Assembly: GCF_000455205.1 (NCBI RefSeq)
Contig: NZ_AUWQ01000096.1
Span: 1-56,048 of the forward strand
Source: Mycobacterium sp. UM_CSW
GTDB lineage: Bacteria > Actinomycetota > Actinomycetes > Mycobacteriales > Mycobacteriaceae
Direction of reading: 5' to 3'
Length of the DNA stretch: 56,048 nucleotides
The position numbers and the translations under genes are program-made. Of the stretch, positions 20,383-32,159 are shown one piece after another (position 1 is the stretch's first letter; each line of letters begins with the position of its first letter). A model generated the notes under the pieces. The model saw nothing but the letters and a program-made list of their open reading frames with translations, made no database searches and had not been told where the DNA came from.

Positions 20383-21492
20383 ATGGTCCGCGCACGTGAA
20401 ACCGACGCCTGCCCGGGTGCGCTGCAGGTGCATCAGGCGGCCGACGGCGCGCTGGTGCGGGTGCGCTTGCCCGGTGGCCGGATCAGCGCCGAGCAGTTGG
20501 CGACGCTGGCGGACCTCGCGGGTCGGCGCGGTTCGGGAACGCTCGAGCTGACCGCAAGGGGCAACGTGCAGCTGCGCGCGGTCAGCGACGTGGCGGCCGT
20601 CGCCGAGGCGCTCGCGCAAGCCGGCTTGCTGCCGTCGCCGACGCATGAGCGGGCGCGCAACATCGTCGCGTCGCCACTGACCGGCCGGGTGGGCGGGCTC
20701 GCCGACGTCAGTGGGTGGGTGAGCGAGCTGGACGCGGCGATCTGCGCCGAGCCCGGGCTCGCCGAGCTGGGCGGCCGGTTCTGGTTCAGCGTCGATGACG
20801 GCCGCGGCGACGTGTCCGGGCTGGGCGCTGACGCCGGCGTGCATGCCCTCGACGACGGCGTCGCGCTTGTGTTGGCGGGGCGGGATACCGGCGTCCGGCT
20901 GGCCGTCGCCGAAGTGGCGCAGTCACTGGTCGCGCTCGCGGTGCGGTTCCTTGAGTTACGCGGGAAGGCTTGGCGCGTCGGCGAATTGGCTGACGTTGCG
21001 GGGCTATGGCCCGGCGCCGAACTCGGTGCGGCGTTTCCGGCCGTCACCAAACCTCAGGTGGGCTGGATCGGCCAGGATGATGGCCGGGTGGCGCTGGGCG
21101 CCGCGGTGCCGCTGGGCGTGCTGCCCGCCCGGGTCGCGGAGTACCTGGCCGCCATCGAGGCCCCGCTGGTGGTCACGCCGTGGCGATCGGTGCTGGTGTG
21201 CGATCTCAAAGAGGAGGTGGCCGACGTCGCGCTGCGCGTGCTGGCGCCGCTGGGCCTGGTCTTCGACGAACACTCCCCCTGGCTGACCGTCAGCGCCTGC
21301 ACCGGCAGTCCCGGCTGCCAGCACTCGGCGGCCGACGTGCGGGCCGACGCGGCGATGTCGTTGGAGCCGGATTCCCCGGTGCACCGGCACTTCGTCGGGT
21401 GCGAACGCGCGTGCGGCAGCCCGCCCGTCGGGCAGGTTCTGGTCGCGAGCGGACAGGGCTATCGGCTGCTGCGCGACCAGCACTTAAGGTGA
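20383..21492 (+). CDS. cobG: Precorrin-3B synthase CobG
   Basis: 369 residues. Nitrite/sulfite-reductase-like half repeats with the siroheme/4Fe-4S cysteines: CTGSPGC (C-x5-C, ~residue 306) and CERAC (C-x3-C, ~347). [14 protein letters not shown] at ~57 is the typical ferredoxin-half strand. CobG oxidises precorrin-3A to the ring-contraction-ready hydroxylactone precorrin-3B using O2, marking the aerobic cobalamin route. ATG or GTG start at 20383. First gene of cobG-cobH-cobIJ, four bases from cobH. Confidence 0.94.
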   Translation: MVRARETDACPGALQVHQAADGALVRVRLPGGRISAEQLATLADLAGRRGSGTLELTARGNVQLRAVSDVAAVAEALAQAGLLPSPTHERARNIVASPLTGRVGGLADVSGWVSELDAAICAEPGLAELGGRFWFSVDDGRGDVSGLGADAGVHALDDGVALVLAGRDTGVRLAVAEVAQSLVALAVRFLELRGKAWRVGELADVAGLWPGAELGAAFPAVTKPQVGWIGQDDGRVALGAAVPLGVLPARVAEYLAAIEAPLVVTPWRSVLVCDLKEEVADVALRVLAPLGLVFDEHSPWLTVSACTGSPGCQHSAADVRADAAMSLEPDSPVHRHFVGCERACGSPPVGQVLVASGQGYRLLRDQHLR

Positions 21493-21496
21493 GCGG

Positions 21497-22123
21497 GTGC
21501 TCGACTACATCCGCGACGCGGCCGAGATCTATCGCCAGTCGTTCGCGGCCATCCGCGCCGAAGCCGACCTGACGCGGTTCCCCGACGACGTCGCGCGGGT
21601 GGTGGTCCGGTTGATTCACACCTGCGGCCAGATCGATGTCGCCGATCACGTCGCCTATACCGACGACGTGGTCGCGCGGGCGGACGAAGCGCTGCGCGGC
21701 GGCGCGCCGGTGTTGTGCGATTCGTCGATGGTGGCAGCGGGGATCACTGCCGCGCGGCTGCCCGCGGGCAACGAAGTCGTGTCGCTGGTGGCCGATCCGC
21801 GCGCCCCCGAGCTGGCCGCGCGCCGGCAGACCACCCGTTCGGCGGCCGCCGTCGAACTGTGGGCGGGTCGCCTGGCCGGCGCGGTGCTCGCGATCGGTAA
21901 CGCCCCCACCGCGCTGTTCCGGCTGCTGGAGCTGATCGACGAGGGCGCCTCCGCGCCGGCTGCGGTGCTCGGCGGGCCGGTCGGATTCGTCGGTTCCGCG
22001 CAGTCCAAGCAGGAGCTCATCGAGCGGCCGCGGGGCATGTCGTATCTGGTGGTTCAGGGACGTCGCGGGGGCAGCGCGATGGCCGCGGCCGCCGTCAACG
22101 CGATCGCGAGCGACATCGAATGA
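21497..22123 (+). CDS. cobH: Precorrin-8X methylmutase CobH
   Basis: 208 residues. CobH moves a methyl from C-11 to C-12 to make hydrogenobyrinate. [14 protein letters not shown] at ~40-53 contains the catalytic His, and [19 protein letters not shown] (~160-178) is the conserved glycine-rich binding segment. Starts with GTG 21497 four bases after cobG, and its stop overlaps the cobIJ start by four bases (ATGA), indicating coupled translation. Confidence 0.95.
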   Translation: MLDYIRDAAEIYRQSFAAIRAEADLTRFPDDVARVVVRLIHTCGQIDVADHVAYTDDVVARADEALRGGAPVLCDSSMVAAGITAARLPAGNEVVSLVADPRAPELAARRQTTRSAAAVELWAGRLAGAVLAIGNAPTALFRLLELIDEGASAPAAVLGGPVGFVGSAQSKQELIERPRGMSYLVVQGRRGGSAMAAAAVNAIASDIE

Positions 22124-23598
22124 GCGCGCGCGGCACCCTGTGGGGAGTCGGGTTGGGGCCCGGCGATCCGGAGTTGGTGACGGTGAAGGCCGCCCGGGTG
22201 ATCGGCGAGGCGGACGTGGTGGCCTACCACAGCGCCCGGCACGGCCGCAGCATCGCCCGCGGAATCGCCGAGCCGTATCTGCGGCCCGGGCAGATCGAGG
22301 AGCACCTGGTCTACCCGGTGACCACCGAGGCGACCGACCATCCCGGCGGCTACGCCGGTGCGATCGAAGACTTCTACGCGGACTCGACGCGGCGCATCGC
22401 CGCGCACCTGGACGCCGGTCGCGACGTGGCGTTGCTCGCCGAGGGCGACCCGCTGTTCTACAGCTCCTACATGCATTTGCACACCCGGCTGACGCAGCGG
22501 TTCGACGCCGTCATCGTGCCGGGTGTGACGTCGGTGAGCGCCGCCTCGGCGGCCATCGCGACCCCGCTGGTGGCCGGCGACGAGGTGCTGTCGGTGCTGC
22601 CCGGCACCCTGCCGGTGGCCGAGCTGACCCGGCGCCTCGCCGACGCCGACGCCGCGGTGGTGCTCAAGCTGGGTCGTTCGTATCACGCTGTGCGGGAAGC
22701 ACTTTCGGCGTCCGGACAGCTTGACGACGCGTTCTACGTCGAGCGGGCCAGCACGTCGGGACAGCGGATCCTGCCCGCGGCGGAGGTCGACGAGGCCGGC
22801 GTGCCCTACTTTTCGTTGGCGATGCTGCCCGGTGGCCGCCGCGCTCAGCAGCCGTCGCGGGAAGGCAGCGTCGCGGTCGTAGGCCTGGGACCCGGTGACC
22901 TCGACTGGATGACGCCGCAGAGCCGCCGCGAATTGGCCGCTGCCACCGATTTGATCGGCTATGCCGGCTATCTGGACCGCGTGCCGGTCCGCGACGGCCA
23001 GCGGCGCCATCCCAGCGACAACACCGACGAACCGGCGCGGGCGCGGCTGGCCTGCGCGCTGGCCGAGCAGGGGCACGCCGTCGCCGTGGTGTCGTCGGGC
23101 GACCCGGGCGTGTTCGCGATGGCGACGGCGGTGCTGGAGGAAGCCAAACAGTGGCCGGGAGTGCGGATCCGGGTCATTCCGGCGATGACGGCGGCGCAGG
23201 CCGTCGCCAGCCGGGTCGGCGCTCCGTTGGGTCATGACTACGCGGTGATCTCGTTGTCCGACCGGCTCAAACCCTGGGAGGTGATTGCCGACCGGCTGGC
23301 CGCGGCCGCGGCCGCCGATCTGGTGCTGGCCATCTACAACCCGGCGTCGAAGGCGCGCACCTGGCAGGTCGGCGCGATGCGCGACGTGCTGATGACCCAC
23401 CGCGAACCCGGCACTCCGGTGGTCATCGGCCGCAACGTGTCGGGGCCCGACGAAGATGTCCGCGTGGTGCGACTGGCCGATCTCGATCCCGCCGACGTCG
23501 ACATGCGCTGCCTGCTGATCGTCGGCTCTTCGCAAACCCAGTGGCATTCAGACGATTTTGGCGACCGGGTGTTCACCCCTCGGCGTTACCCCGCCTGA
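22120..23598 (+). CDS. cobIJ: Fused precorrin-2 C20-methyltransferase / precorrin-3B C17-methyltransferase CobIJ
   Basis: 492 residues, two tandem SAM-methylase (TP_methylase) domains. CobI half: [20 protein letters not shown] at residues ~5-24, with [16 protein letters not shown] at ~107. CobJ half: [20 protein letters not shown] around 249, with [11 protein letters not shown] at ~326. The two enzymes methylate C-20 and C-17 on either side of the CobG step. The same fusion (Rv2066) is found in M. tuberculosis. ATGA overlap with cobH. Confidence 0.95.
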   Translation: MSARGTLWGVGLGPGDPELVTVKAARVIGEADVVAYHSARHGRSIARGIAEPYLRPGQIEEHLVYPVTTEATDHPGGYAGAIEDFYADSTRRIAAHLDAGRDVALLAEGDPLFYSSYMHLHTRLTQRFDAVIVPGVTSVSAASAAIATPLVAGDEVLSVLPGTLPVAELTRRLADADAAVVLKLGRSYHAVREALSASGQLDDAFYVERASTSGQRILPAAEVDEAGVPYFSLAMLPGGRRAQQPSREGSVAVVGLGPGDLDWMTPQSRRELAAATDLIGYAGYLDRVPVRDGQRRHPSDNTDEPARARLACALAEQGHAVAVVSSGDPGVFAMATAVLEEAKQWPGVRIRVIPAMTAAQAVASRVGAPLGHDYAVISLSDRLKPWEVIADRLAAAAAADLVLAIYNPASKARTWQVGAMRDVLMTHREPGTPVVIGRNVSGPDEDVRVVRLADLDPADVDMRCLLIVGSSQTQWHSDDFGDRVFTPRRYPA

Positions 23599-23750
23599 AC
23601 CCGGATCCGGGCCGGCTGGCCATCAGCTCAGCGGCAGCGACGGACTACCGCTGGGCGCTGGCCAATGTGGAGTGCGGTGACCTCACCGGATAGCACCGAC
23701 CAGAATCGGCAAGCGAATAGCCGTCAGTCAAATCCATTGGCATGCAACGA

Positions 23751-25495
<1,745 letters not shown>

Positions 25496-27484
25496 TCAAA
25501 GAATCTCGCGAATTGCGGCGCAGGCGCGCTCCACATCGATGGTCCACCGTTTGTGGATTGGCGCCGGATCGGCGAGATCTTGCTGCCCAAAAATAATGCC
25601 GAAGCGGTGTCCCGTTGAACTGAGCATCATCGCGTGCCCGCGGACAAAGTGATCACTCGATTCGATCGTCACTACGGTTGTGCCGGGCGGGCAGAAACGA
25701 ACGCTAAAGAGTGCCGCTCCACCCAAGGCGACAACGCATTTGGCTCGTGCAAATATCCCAATCTGCTCTTTAAGTGGTAGCTGCTCTGGTTGAACCGTCT
25801 TGAAACCCAACTTGCCCAGCGCCGCGATAAGCTCGCATTCGTTTTGCAGTACGCGGTAGTGCGGATACTTCGCCGAAATGGAGAGACGTGACACGAAGAT
25901 TCGCTCGCCAAAAATGTCTGCGGAATCTCGCCGGCGGGCATCGGCCAAGTCGGCGTAGACCTCTTTCTCAGCGTCACTAACCGACAGGTCTGCCACCGAA
26001 TATTCGACGGTTTGGATGTCGCGGCAAAAGTATGTTTTGCCCGGATCGTGCTCCAACACGTGAGCCGCATCGATGCCCATCAGCTGCAAGAGGTCACGCT
26101 GCCAGGGATGCGCAGCCCAGCAAAAGAATTTTCTTCCATTCCCGAATTTCTTGAACTGAACGCATTTGGGGAGCACAGTTGCGAGCCATCTACCCCAATT
26201 GTCGGGTTCGAGAGGAGTGGCGAGGAACACTGGTTCGATGATTGAATGAACATTGTCCTGGCTTAGCGTGGTGCAATCGAGAACAATCTCATCGCCCTCG
26301 AATTCGATGTGGGGCTTAACGCCTGGGTGGATGTGCGAAAACCCAGCAGCCGTGACAAATTCCATGAACTGTCGCTTGAACGTCCGCGTTTCGCACGACC
26401 AGTGTCCGGATTGACTCACCAGGTGATTGGGCCCAAATAGAATCACGTCGGGTCGCGAAACCAAGTAGCTTCCATGGATTTCGGCGCGCGTACTGAAACA
26501 GTCGGGTATCTCCTTGCCGGAGAGGTTGCAAATAAACTCAGCCGGCCTCAATTGCTCTACCTTCGGCGCTTCGATGACGGTCAGCGTGCCATCCGATGGC
26601 GGCCAGTCCCGGAGCGGAAATCTGCCTCGGGGCAACGAATCCGGTCCGGGCTCCGAGGACGCGCGAACTATGAATTCTTCGTTCTGCGTCTCTTTGATTT
26701 CATTACTCACTGATGCCATTCGGGAACGCGGCGCGTAAAGGGTGAACAGCTCGGTCAGGCGGTCGGGTTCCGCGCAAAGTGGTCGCGAAGCGGTTAGTTC
26801 GAGTTTGTCCCAGAACGACCTTAGCCGGTCCTCGTCGAGAACGGATCCGGCGTGCTGATCGACGACCTCGTAATAACGATCGGCAAGAACACTCGATGCA
26901 GGGTCCAGCCGGGTGATCGCGACCAGGGCGGTAGGCGGACAGTCCAGTATGTGTAGCCGCAGGTCCGGGCGGTACTCACGCAGAATCGGCAGCAGCTTCC
27001 ACACGTCGCCGGTCCACCAGCCAGCGGTGTCTCCTTCGGAGGAATCACCGGGCTGGAACTGTCGCAGGGCCATCCGCGTGTTCGACGGCACGCAATCATG
27101 TAGCAGGATCAGTGAGCGGGGATGGCAGGCGGCCTCGGTGCCAATGAAATCGCGCAGCAGGTATTCGAACCGGTGCATGCCGTCGAGGAAGGCCATATCC
27201 ACCGGCCGTCCCAACAACGCGGGTGCATTTTCTGTCGCGAAAAAATCGTCTGACGTCATCTGAAAGAAGAACGTGCGTTTCCGGTTGCCTGTGGCGCCGG
27301 CATTTACATCGAACCGCGGATCCACCGCGATCGTGTCGCAGCCAGCAACCGCCAGCGAAGCCCCAGTCGCAGTCCCAACCTCTAGATAGCTGCGCGGTGT
27401 GAGGTGGGTGTGCAGTGCTTTGAGGAATTCGACGTAGAAGACGCCGGACAAGCGAAACGTTGCAGTCGCGTTATTTTCGTCCAT
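25496..27484 (-). CDS. Fused SAM methyltransferase-GT61 glycosyltransferase
   Basis: 662 residues. Residues ~1-230 look like a Methyltransf_24-type domain: SYLEVGTATGASLAVAGC, then FLDGMHRFEYLLRDFIGTEA and ILLHDCVP. The C-terminal half (~300-662) looks like a GT61/DUF563 glycosyltransferase: VEPVFLATPLEPDNWG-like lead-in (IIEPVFLATPLEPDNWGRWL), RIFVSRLSISAKYPHYRVLQ and a late GGAALFSVRFCPPGTTVV. GT61 enzymes transfer xylose or other sugars. Lower GC than neighbours. It begins a set of minus-strand glycan genes. Catalytic residues of each half were not confirmed. Confidence 0.72.
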   Translation of the reverse strand: MDENNATATFRLSGVFYVEFLKALHTHLTPRSYLEVGTATGASLAVAGCDTIAVDPRFDVNAGATGNRKRTFFFQMTSDDFFATENAPALLGRPVDMAFLDGMHRFEYLLRDFIGTEAACHPRSLILLHDCVPSNTRMALRQFQPGDSSEGDTAGWWTGDVWKLLPILREYRPDLRLHILDCPPTALVAITRLDPASSVLADRYYEVVDQHAGSVLDEDRLRSFWDKLELTASRPLCAEPDRLTELFTLYAPRSRMASVSNEIKETQNEEFIVRASSEPGPDSLPRGRFPLRDWPPSDGTLTVIEAPKVEQLRPAEFICNLSGKEIPDCFSTRAEIHGSYLVSRPDVILFGPNHLVSQSGHWSCETRTFKRQFMEFVTAAGFSHIHPGVKPHIEFEGDEIVLDCTTLSQDNVHSIIEPVFLATPLEPDNWGRWLATVLPKCVQFKKFGNGRKFFCWAAHPWQRDLLQLMGIDAAHVLEHDPGKTYFCRDIQTVEYSVADLSVSDAEKEVYADLADARRRDSADIFGERIFVSRLSISAKYPHYRVLQNECELIAALGKLGFKTVQPEQLPLKEQIGIFARAKCVVALGGAALFSVRFCPPGTTVVTIESSDHFVRGHAMMLSSTGHRFGIIFGQQDLADPAPIHKRWTIDVERACAAIREIL

Positions 27485-27760
27485 CGGGGCGGCCCTCTCG
27501 TCGTACTAATAGGTCCGTCAAGCAGCGAGCGCCGCACTGACCCAATACTGCAGCAGTAGATCTGGATCGTTGAGGCTGAGGTGTCTGCGAGGTCAGGGCG
27601 GTGGCCGCCGCACTGTTCGGAGTTTGTGAGCACTTCTGGATCTGGCGTCGACCAAGGAATGCACACCTGATCGGGGAGCACACGGGAGGAGTCGGGCAGG
27701 CCTTCGGCCCTACGACTTTCCGCCTCAATACGGACGCACGGTGGCGATCGGCGCGCAATA

Positions 27761-28528
27761 TTATCGTATCGGGTCGTGGTCGACACGCCAGTAGATACCC
27801 ATTCCGTCGATCGGCAGTATGGGCGATCCGATTGCGTAGCGTTTACGGAAATCGTGGACGGCCAGCGCGCATCCGCCATGCTCTAGGCCAAAATCGTCCA
27901 CAATCACGAAGCCGCCATACGACACCTTGTGATAAAGCGCACCCAATGCCTCCATTGTTGAGTCGTATCTATCACCGTCAAGCCGCAATACAGCCAATTG
28001 ATCGATCGGAGCGTCTGGCAACGTGTCCTTGAACCAACCCTCAAGGAAGACGACCCGCTCGTCGAGTAATCCGAAACGACGGAAATTGCGCTCGACCTGC
28101 GCGCGAGGTACCACGAGCTTGTCATAAAATTCAGGCTGGGATCCCGGATCCTCCGGGAAATTCCCGTCAAAGATGTCGGCCAGGAAGACACACCGCGTGT
28201 CGTCGCCATAGGCCTCCAAAATGCCCTTCATCATGATGCAGGCGCCGCCTCGCCAAACGCCGGTTTCAATGAAGTCACCGGGGACGCCATCCAGCATTAC
28301 GGTCTCGCATGCGTAGCGCAAATTTCGCATGCGAACGCCGCCGATCATTGAGCAGGCGAGTGACGGCCAGTCCCCTCCCAAAAGGCGCAGGTGCGGATTG
28401 AACTCGATGCCCGGCGGCCGCCAATCGTCCGGTGCATCTTCGATAAGCATGCCGGTCAGCGCTGCCTCGAGCAGATTGAGGTATCGCTGGACCACTGTGC
28501 CGCGGCCGCATCCTTGGTACACCGTCAC
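27761..28528 (-). CDS. TylF/MycF-type O-methyltransferase
   Basis: 255 residues. The GDFIETGVWRGGACIMMKGI stretch, followed by DLFDGNFPEDPG-like DIFDGNFPEDP and LRLDGDRYDSTMEAL, is characteristic of macrocin O-methyltransferase (TylF) family proteins, which methylate sugar hydroxyls using SAM and a divalent metal. IVDDFGLEHGG carries the metal-binding acids. Starts with GTG 28528; a 34-base gap separates it from the upstream GT4 gene. Role probably methylation of a sugar in the island's glycan. Confidence 0.88.
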   Translation of the reverse strand: MTVYQGCGRGTVVQRYLNLLEAALTGMLIEDAPDDWRPPGIEFNPHLRLLGGDWPSLACSMIGGVRMRNLRYACETVMLDGVPGDFIETGVWRGGACIMMKGILEAYGDDTRCVFLADIFDGNFPEDPGSQPEFYDKLVVPRAQVERNFRRFGLLDERVVFLEGWFKDTLPDAPIDQLAVLRLDGDRYDSTMEALGALYHKVSYGGFVIVDDFGLEHGGCALAVHDFRKRYAIGSPILPIDGMGIYWRVDHDPIR

Positions 28529-28561
28529 CTGTCTGGCACCACCTTGATCATCGATCGGTCG

Positions 28562-29977
28562 TTATCTCGAATTCGATACCCGTGCCGGACGGCGGGATGG
28601 TCTTTGCGCTTTCATTGGTGCATCAGTTGTTTTTGCAACCTTTTCCCGGCCGACCGGTCGCCGTACTAATGAGCCGTTTGGCTTTTGTTTGAGGCCGTAA
28701 ACGTCGAGGAACCCCGCTATCATTCCCGCCAGAGATGGCGGTTCAGGAATCGCGCCGGAAAGGCGTTCCCAAAGGCCTTTTTCCGTAGAGGCTCTCAGAA
28801 TGACTGCGGCGAGGGCGTCGGGGTCGCCTCGAGTAAAATGGATGCCATCGACGTCATCGGTCACGTGCTCGGCCATCGCCCCAATATCGGAACAGATGAC
28901 CGGGCGGCGGAACGCCGCCGCCTCCAATAGCACGACCGGAAAACCCTCTTCCCAGAGGGAAGGCACAATGGTCCAGTCAACGCGTGCCATTCGGCTAGCC
29001 AGTTGATCTATTGGATAGGCACCATTATTGTGGACGATTCGCTCCGCAAAGGGCCGCTCATTCTCTTCGGCGAAGAAATCTTCGATTTCCTTTGCGAGCG
29101 CCGACGTTCCATAGCGGAGGTTGTCGCCGTTCAACTCAACCTTGAAGTCTGTGAAGCCCTGCTCCCGAAGGATTGCCACCGCACGGAGGATTATTTGAAT
29201 ACCCTTGACGTCGACCATCTGTCCAAAGAAGCCGAAGCGGTTCTTTGGACTGTCAGAAGCGGGAAGCTTTGAACCGCGGGCGCAGGCAGGTTGACCTATC
29301 GACTGACCGTTCGGTACGTGACGGATCTTTCTCGCATCGATTCCCCACGCTACATAGCGGTCCACCATGGATCTGCGCGGACAAGTAAAAACGTCCACAT
29401 CCTGCAGGTGGCGCATGAACCACATCTTCCGTAACGAAAAGTGTTCGGGCGGAAGGTGGGGGAAGCACTGATGGCAACGAACGGAGCTCGCTTGTGAGCA
29501 CAGCGCTTGATCGCTCAGTCGCACCATGTGTCCATTCGCGTTGCAGATGGCGATAAATTCGTGAAATGTGAAGACAATGCGCGCATTGGGAAGAACGCGC
29601 CGGGTCAAGGTGAGGATATCGATGCCAAAACTCAGAAAATGATGAAAATGAACGATATCAGGTCGAATGGTGTCAAGAAATTCGCAGTAGGCATCGATCA
29701 GACGGACCGAGGATGTCCGATACCAGGTAAAGTCGTATTCAGCCGATAGGAACAAGAATTCGTTCGGCCGCTGGTCGAAGCCAGTGATACAGGCTCCGGC
29801 TTTATACAAAGCCGGATACGCGCTATCGGTTGAAGCCAGAAGCACCGGTTCGATGCCTGGTTCGTGCTGCAACCCCTGGAATATTTCATACGCGATCCGC
29901 TGCGAACCGCCCCGGTTCAATTCGGGATGCAGGTGGCTGACAATGAGAACTTTGGCGTTGCCCTCCGTCTTGGTCAT
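28562..29977 (-). CDS. Glycosyltransferase family 4
   Basis: 471 residues. GT-B fold: N-terminal KVLIVSHLHPELNRGGSQRI, PDIVHFHHF (~108), and C-terminal FGFFGQMVDVKGIQIILRA with the E-x7-E motif of the donor site in SLWEEGFPVVLLEAAAFRRP (~345-365). Retaining nucleotide-sugar glycosyltransferase, cytosolic or membrane-associated. ATG 29977 is preceded by AGGAGGAGGG. It ends with a basic tail (RRPVGREK). Reads into the TylF gene. Confidence 0.92.
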   Translation of the reverse strand: MTKTEGNAKVLIVSHLHPELNRGGSQRIAYEIFQGLQHEPGIEPVLLASTDSAYPALYKAGACITGFDQRPNEFLFLSAEYDFTWYRTSSVRLIDAYCEFLDTIRPDIVHFHHFLSFGIDILTLTRRVLPNARIVFTFHEFIAICNANGHMVRLSDQALCSQASSVRCHQCFPHLPPEHFSLRKMWFMRHLQDVDVFTCPRRSMVDRYVAWGIDARKIRHVPNGQSIGQPACARGSKLPASDSPKNRFGFFGQMVDVKGIQIILRAVAILREQGFTDFKVELNGDNLRYGTSALAKEIEDFFAEENERPFAERIVHNNGAYPIDQLASRMARVDWTIVPSLWEEGFPVVLLEAAAFRRPVICSDIGAMAEHVTDDVDGIHFTRGDPDALAAVILRASTEKGLWERLSGAIPEPPSLAGMIAGFLDVYGLKQKPNGSLVRRPVGREKVAKTTDAPMKAQRPSRRPARVSNSR

Positions 29978-30010
29978 TCCCTCCTCCTCTTGTTCCAGGT
30001 GAGTGAGTGC

Positions 30011-31720
30011 TCAGCGGTGAGCCGGAGTCGAGAAAGCTTGTGACGTAGGACCGTGGAGGCTCTTTTTCACGGTTTCCCCCCAGAGTTTGGTGAAATGCCA
30101 TCGATTCACCAGACGTCCGCTTACGTGAACTGGACGGTACACAGACCCCTTGCCCTCGAAATGCACGAACGGCAGGTAATGCATCCAAGCCGGCTTCCCA
30201 GCGCTGAAGCTCTTGAGGCAGAGGTCGGCATCCTCGAATTGTGTGAACATGTATTCCGGCGAAAAACCCCCCAACGACTCGAACCATTCGCGTTCGACAG
30301 ACATGAAGGCCCCGGTCACGCCTGGAACCGGGCGTGAGACAAGAAAAGGGTTCGTGTGCGGCGGCGCTCCCTTGCCGTAGTGTTCCACTCTGAGCATCTC
30401 GCAGCGCGTAGCTTGGTTATCCCGAAAAGAAAATTCGACGTCCACTTCAAAATACATACCTCCATGCATCAACGAGCCGTCGTCGTAATACAGGGGTGCG
30501 CCAAACAGCGCAACTTGCTCTGGGGGCAGATCGTTCACGATCCGGCTATGCTGCAGCGGCCATTCCGGATCCATCGGAAAAATGTCTGGGTTCACTATCA
30601 GAAGGCGAGCACTGCGCGCGGCGTTGGCCGCAGTGTTATAGGCGACGCCAAATCCCGCGTTGCCCGGCATAAGAATTAGGGTGATAGGCATTCCATAGAT
30701 CCGGTTCGCGATAGTAGCGTTCTTGATCAGCAGGTCTGCCATCTCGGGACTATTCGAGACATAGATAAATTCGTAGTTTTCGATGCCACGGCACTCGGAG
30801 AAGAGCGCACACTGAATCGTAAGCAATTCCGGCTTGCCGAACAGACATACGATGATTGATGCTTTCGGTCGAACCGGCGCCGCGCCAATCTGAACCGTCT
30901 GTGCGCCCAGGGCGATCCGCCTCGAAATCTTGAGACTCAACGCGATCAGGGAACTTCCTAATCCGCTGTCCAGGTAACGAAAGGTCTCCACGGGAGCGTG
31001 CCCGACAGTTTGAGTCATGGCCAGATGGTCGAGAGCAAGTTCTCTGAAGCGTTCCTCGTCCACCGGGCAGATTTGACACTCGAATGTTCTGCGTTCGGCT
31101 CCTACCGAGAGGGTCACTTCGGCCGGTACCCTCATGGTTTCGGGCCTTTCGATCACTACAATCGCCCAGAACGCGAGCCTTCGGTGCTCCGGCAGTTTCA
31201 GATACCTTGTGACGTCCTCGCGGATGTACCGGTAGAAAACCGTCGTTGAAGCACGCAAACCTAGGGCGTTCCGCAGCATCAGTTTGCCGAGTTGGCCGAC
31301 GGGTTCCTGTTCGTCGTCGTTTACCCAGCCCAAGACCAGGCATTGCCCGTCTTTGCAACCGAAGATTTTATCCACGTTCCCTGCGGGAAATCCGGCGGTG
31401 TCGGCGCGAACGGCTGCCTCATAACGAGGATCCGTAAGACGGCTCTCATGCATACCAAAAGTTTCATAGTGGCGTAATGCCGAAGGAAACTGTCCCTCCT
31501 TGATGGATCTTGCGACGTCCGGAAACGCTGAGAGATAGGCTGACTCATCAAAATCTTCCGAGGCAGCATGGGAGGAAACCGGCCAAGACGTTCGCAACTG
31601 GGGCGGCCCGAGTGTCGCGCTAACTGGCTCAGCTCGCTTCGAAGGCGACGTTGCCGCGCGTACCTTCGGCGGACTTTGGCCTGTCGGAGCTTTCTTGCCG
31701 GCGCCCTTGACAATGGTCAT
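30011..31720 (-). CDS. Glycosyltransferase family 2 with an N-terminal FDxxAYL domain
   Basis: 569 residues. The first ~50 residues are low-complexity and basic; then FDESAYLSAFPDVARSIKEG, followed by HYETFGMHESR (residues ~55-95), is a repeat-type module also seen at the N-termini of proteobacterial surface glycosyltransferases. The GT2 domain begins at ASIIVCLFGKPELLTIQCAL (~290) and includes NPDIFPMDPEWP (DxD-like), VPGVTGAFMSVEREWFESLG and EDADLC. Probably adds sugars to a surface glycan. ATG 31720 has GGAGG at about seven bases. Last gene in transcription of a run that includes GT4, TylF and MT-GT61. Confidence 0.87.
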   Translation of the reverse strand: MTIVKGAGKKAPTGQSPPKVRAATSPSKRAEPVSATLGPPQLRTSWPVSSHAASEDFDESAYLSAFPDVARSIKEGQFPSALRHYETFGMHESRLTDPRYEAAVRADTAGFPAGNVDKIFGCKDGQCLVLGWVNDDEQEPVGQLGKLMLRNALGLRASTTVFYRYIREDVTRYLKLPEHRRLAFWAIVVIERPETMRVPAEVTLSVGAERRTFECQICPVDEERFRELALDHLAMTQTVGHAPVETFRYLDSGLGSSLIALSLKISRRIALGAQTVQIGAAPVRPKASIIVCLFGKPELLTIQCALFSECRGIENYEFIYVSNSPEMADLLIKNATIANRIYGMPITLILMPGNAGFGVAYNTAANAARSARLLIVNPDIFPMDPEWPLQHSRIVNDLPPEQVALFGAPLYYDDGSLMHGGMYFEVDVEFSFRDNQATRCEMLRVEHYGKGAPPHTNPFLVSRPVPGVTGAFMSVEREWFESLGGFSPEYMFTQFEDADLCLKSFSAGKPAWMHYLPFVHFEGKGSVYRPVHVSGRLVNRWHFTKLWGETVKKSLHGPTSQAFSTPAHR

Positions 31721-32159
31721 AAGGTAACCTCCGTCGGCGCCGTGAGTGACCTAGACAGAGTGGAATACTCAAGGACATTCGGGCGTCGCATCGTCCTCGG
31801 CGTAAGCACGCGATCCGCCCCCTTCCTGCTGAAGCAGTCGTTCGGCCAACACCGTATAGCGTCAGCTGGGTTCCGGTGGCTATTTGGACATATCCCCCAA
31901 CTTGGTGATTTCGGTGACCCCAGCTGCCTTTATGCTGCCTTTATGGGTGACGCCACTGGGCTCGATCGCCATGTATCAGCGTTGGCGGTGTTGAGCATCT
32001 CGACCCCTCAGGGACCCGCGCGTCGACCGTCGGCGATTCGGCACCCCATCACCGCCCAATCAGGTTGCAGGCGTTGTCCGGCCACCTGCAGATCCAGCTC
32101 GTCAAAGGGGCAAAACGTGGTCAGATCAGGGAAAGCGTCGGGAGACCTCGACGCGACGC
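31721..32159. other. Intergenic region in the glycan island
   Basis: About 440 bases with no gene I can support. It includes a perfect tandem copy of the 11-mer CTGCCTTTATG (31924-31945). Open frames crossing it on the plus strand are antisense to flanking genes. Confidence 0.4.

Noticed and set aside
22054-23547. Minus-strand open frame opposite cobIJ
   Set aside because: Composition is His/Arg/Gly-rich without family features, while cobIJ on the other strand is fully conserved.
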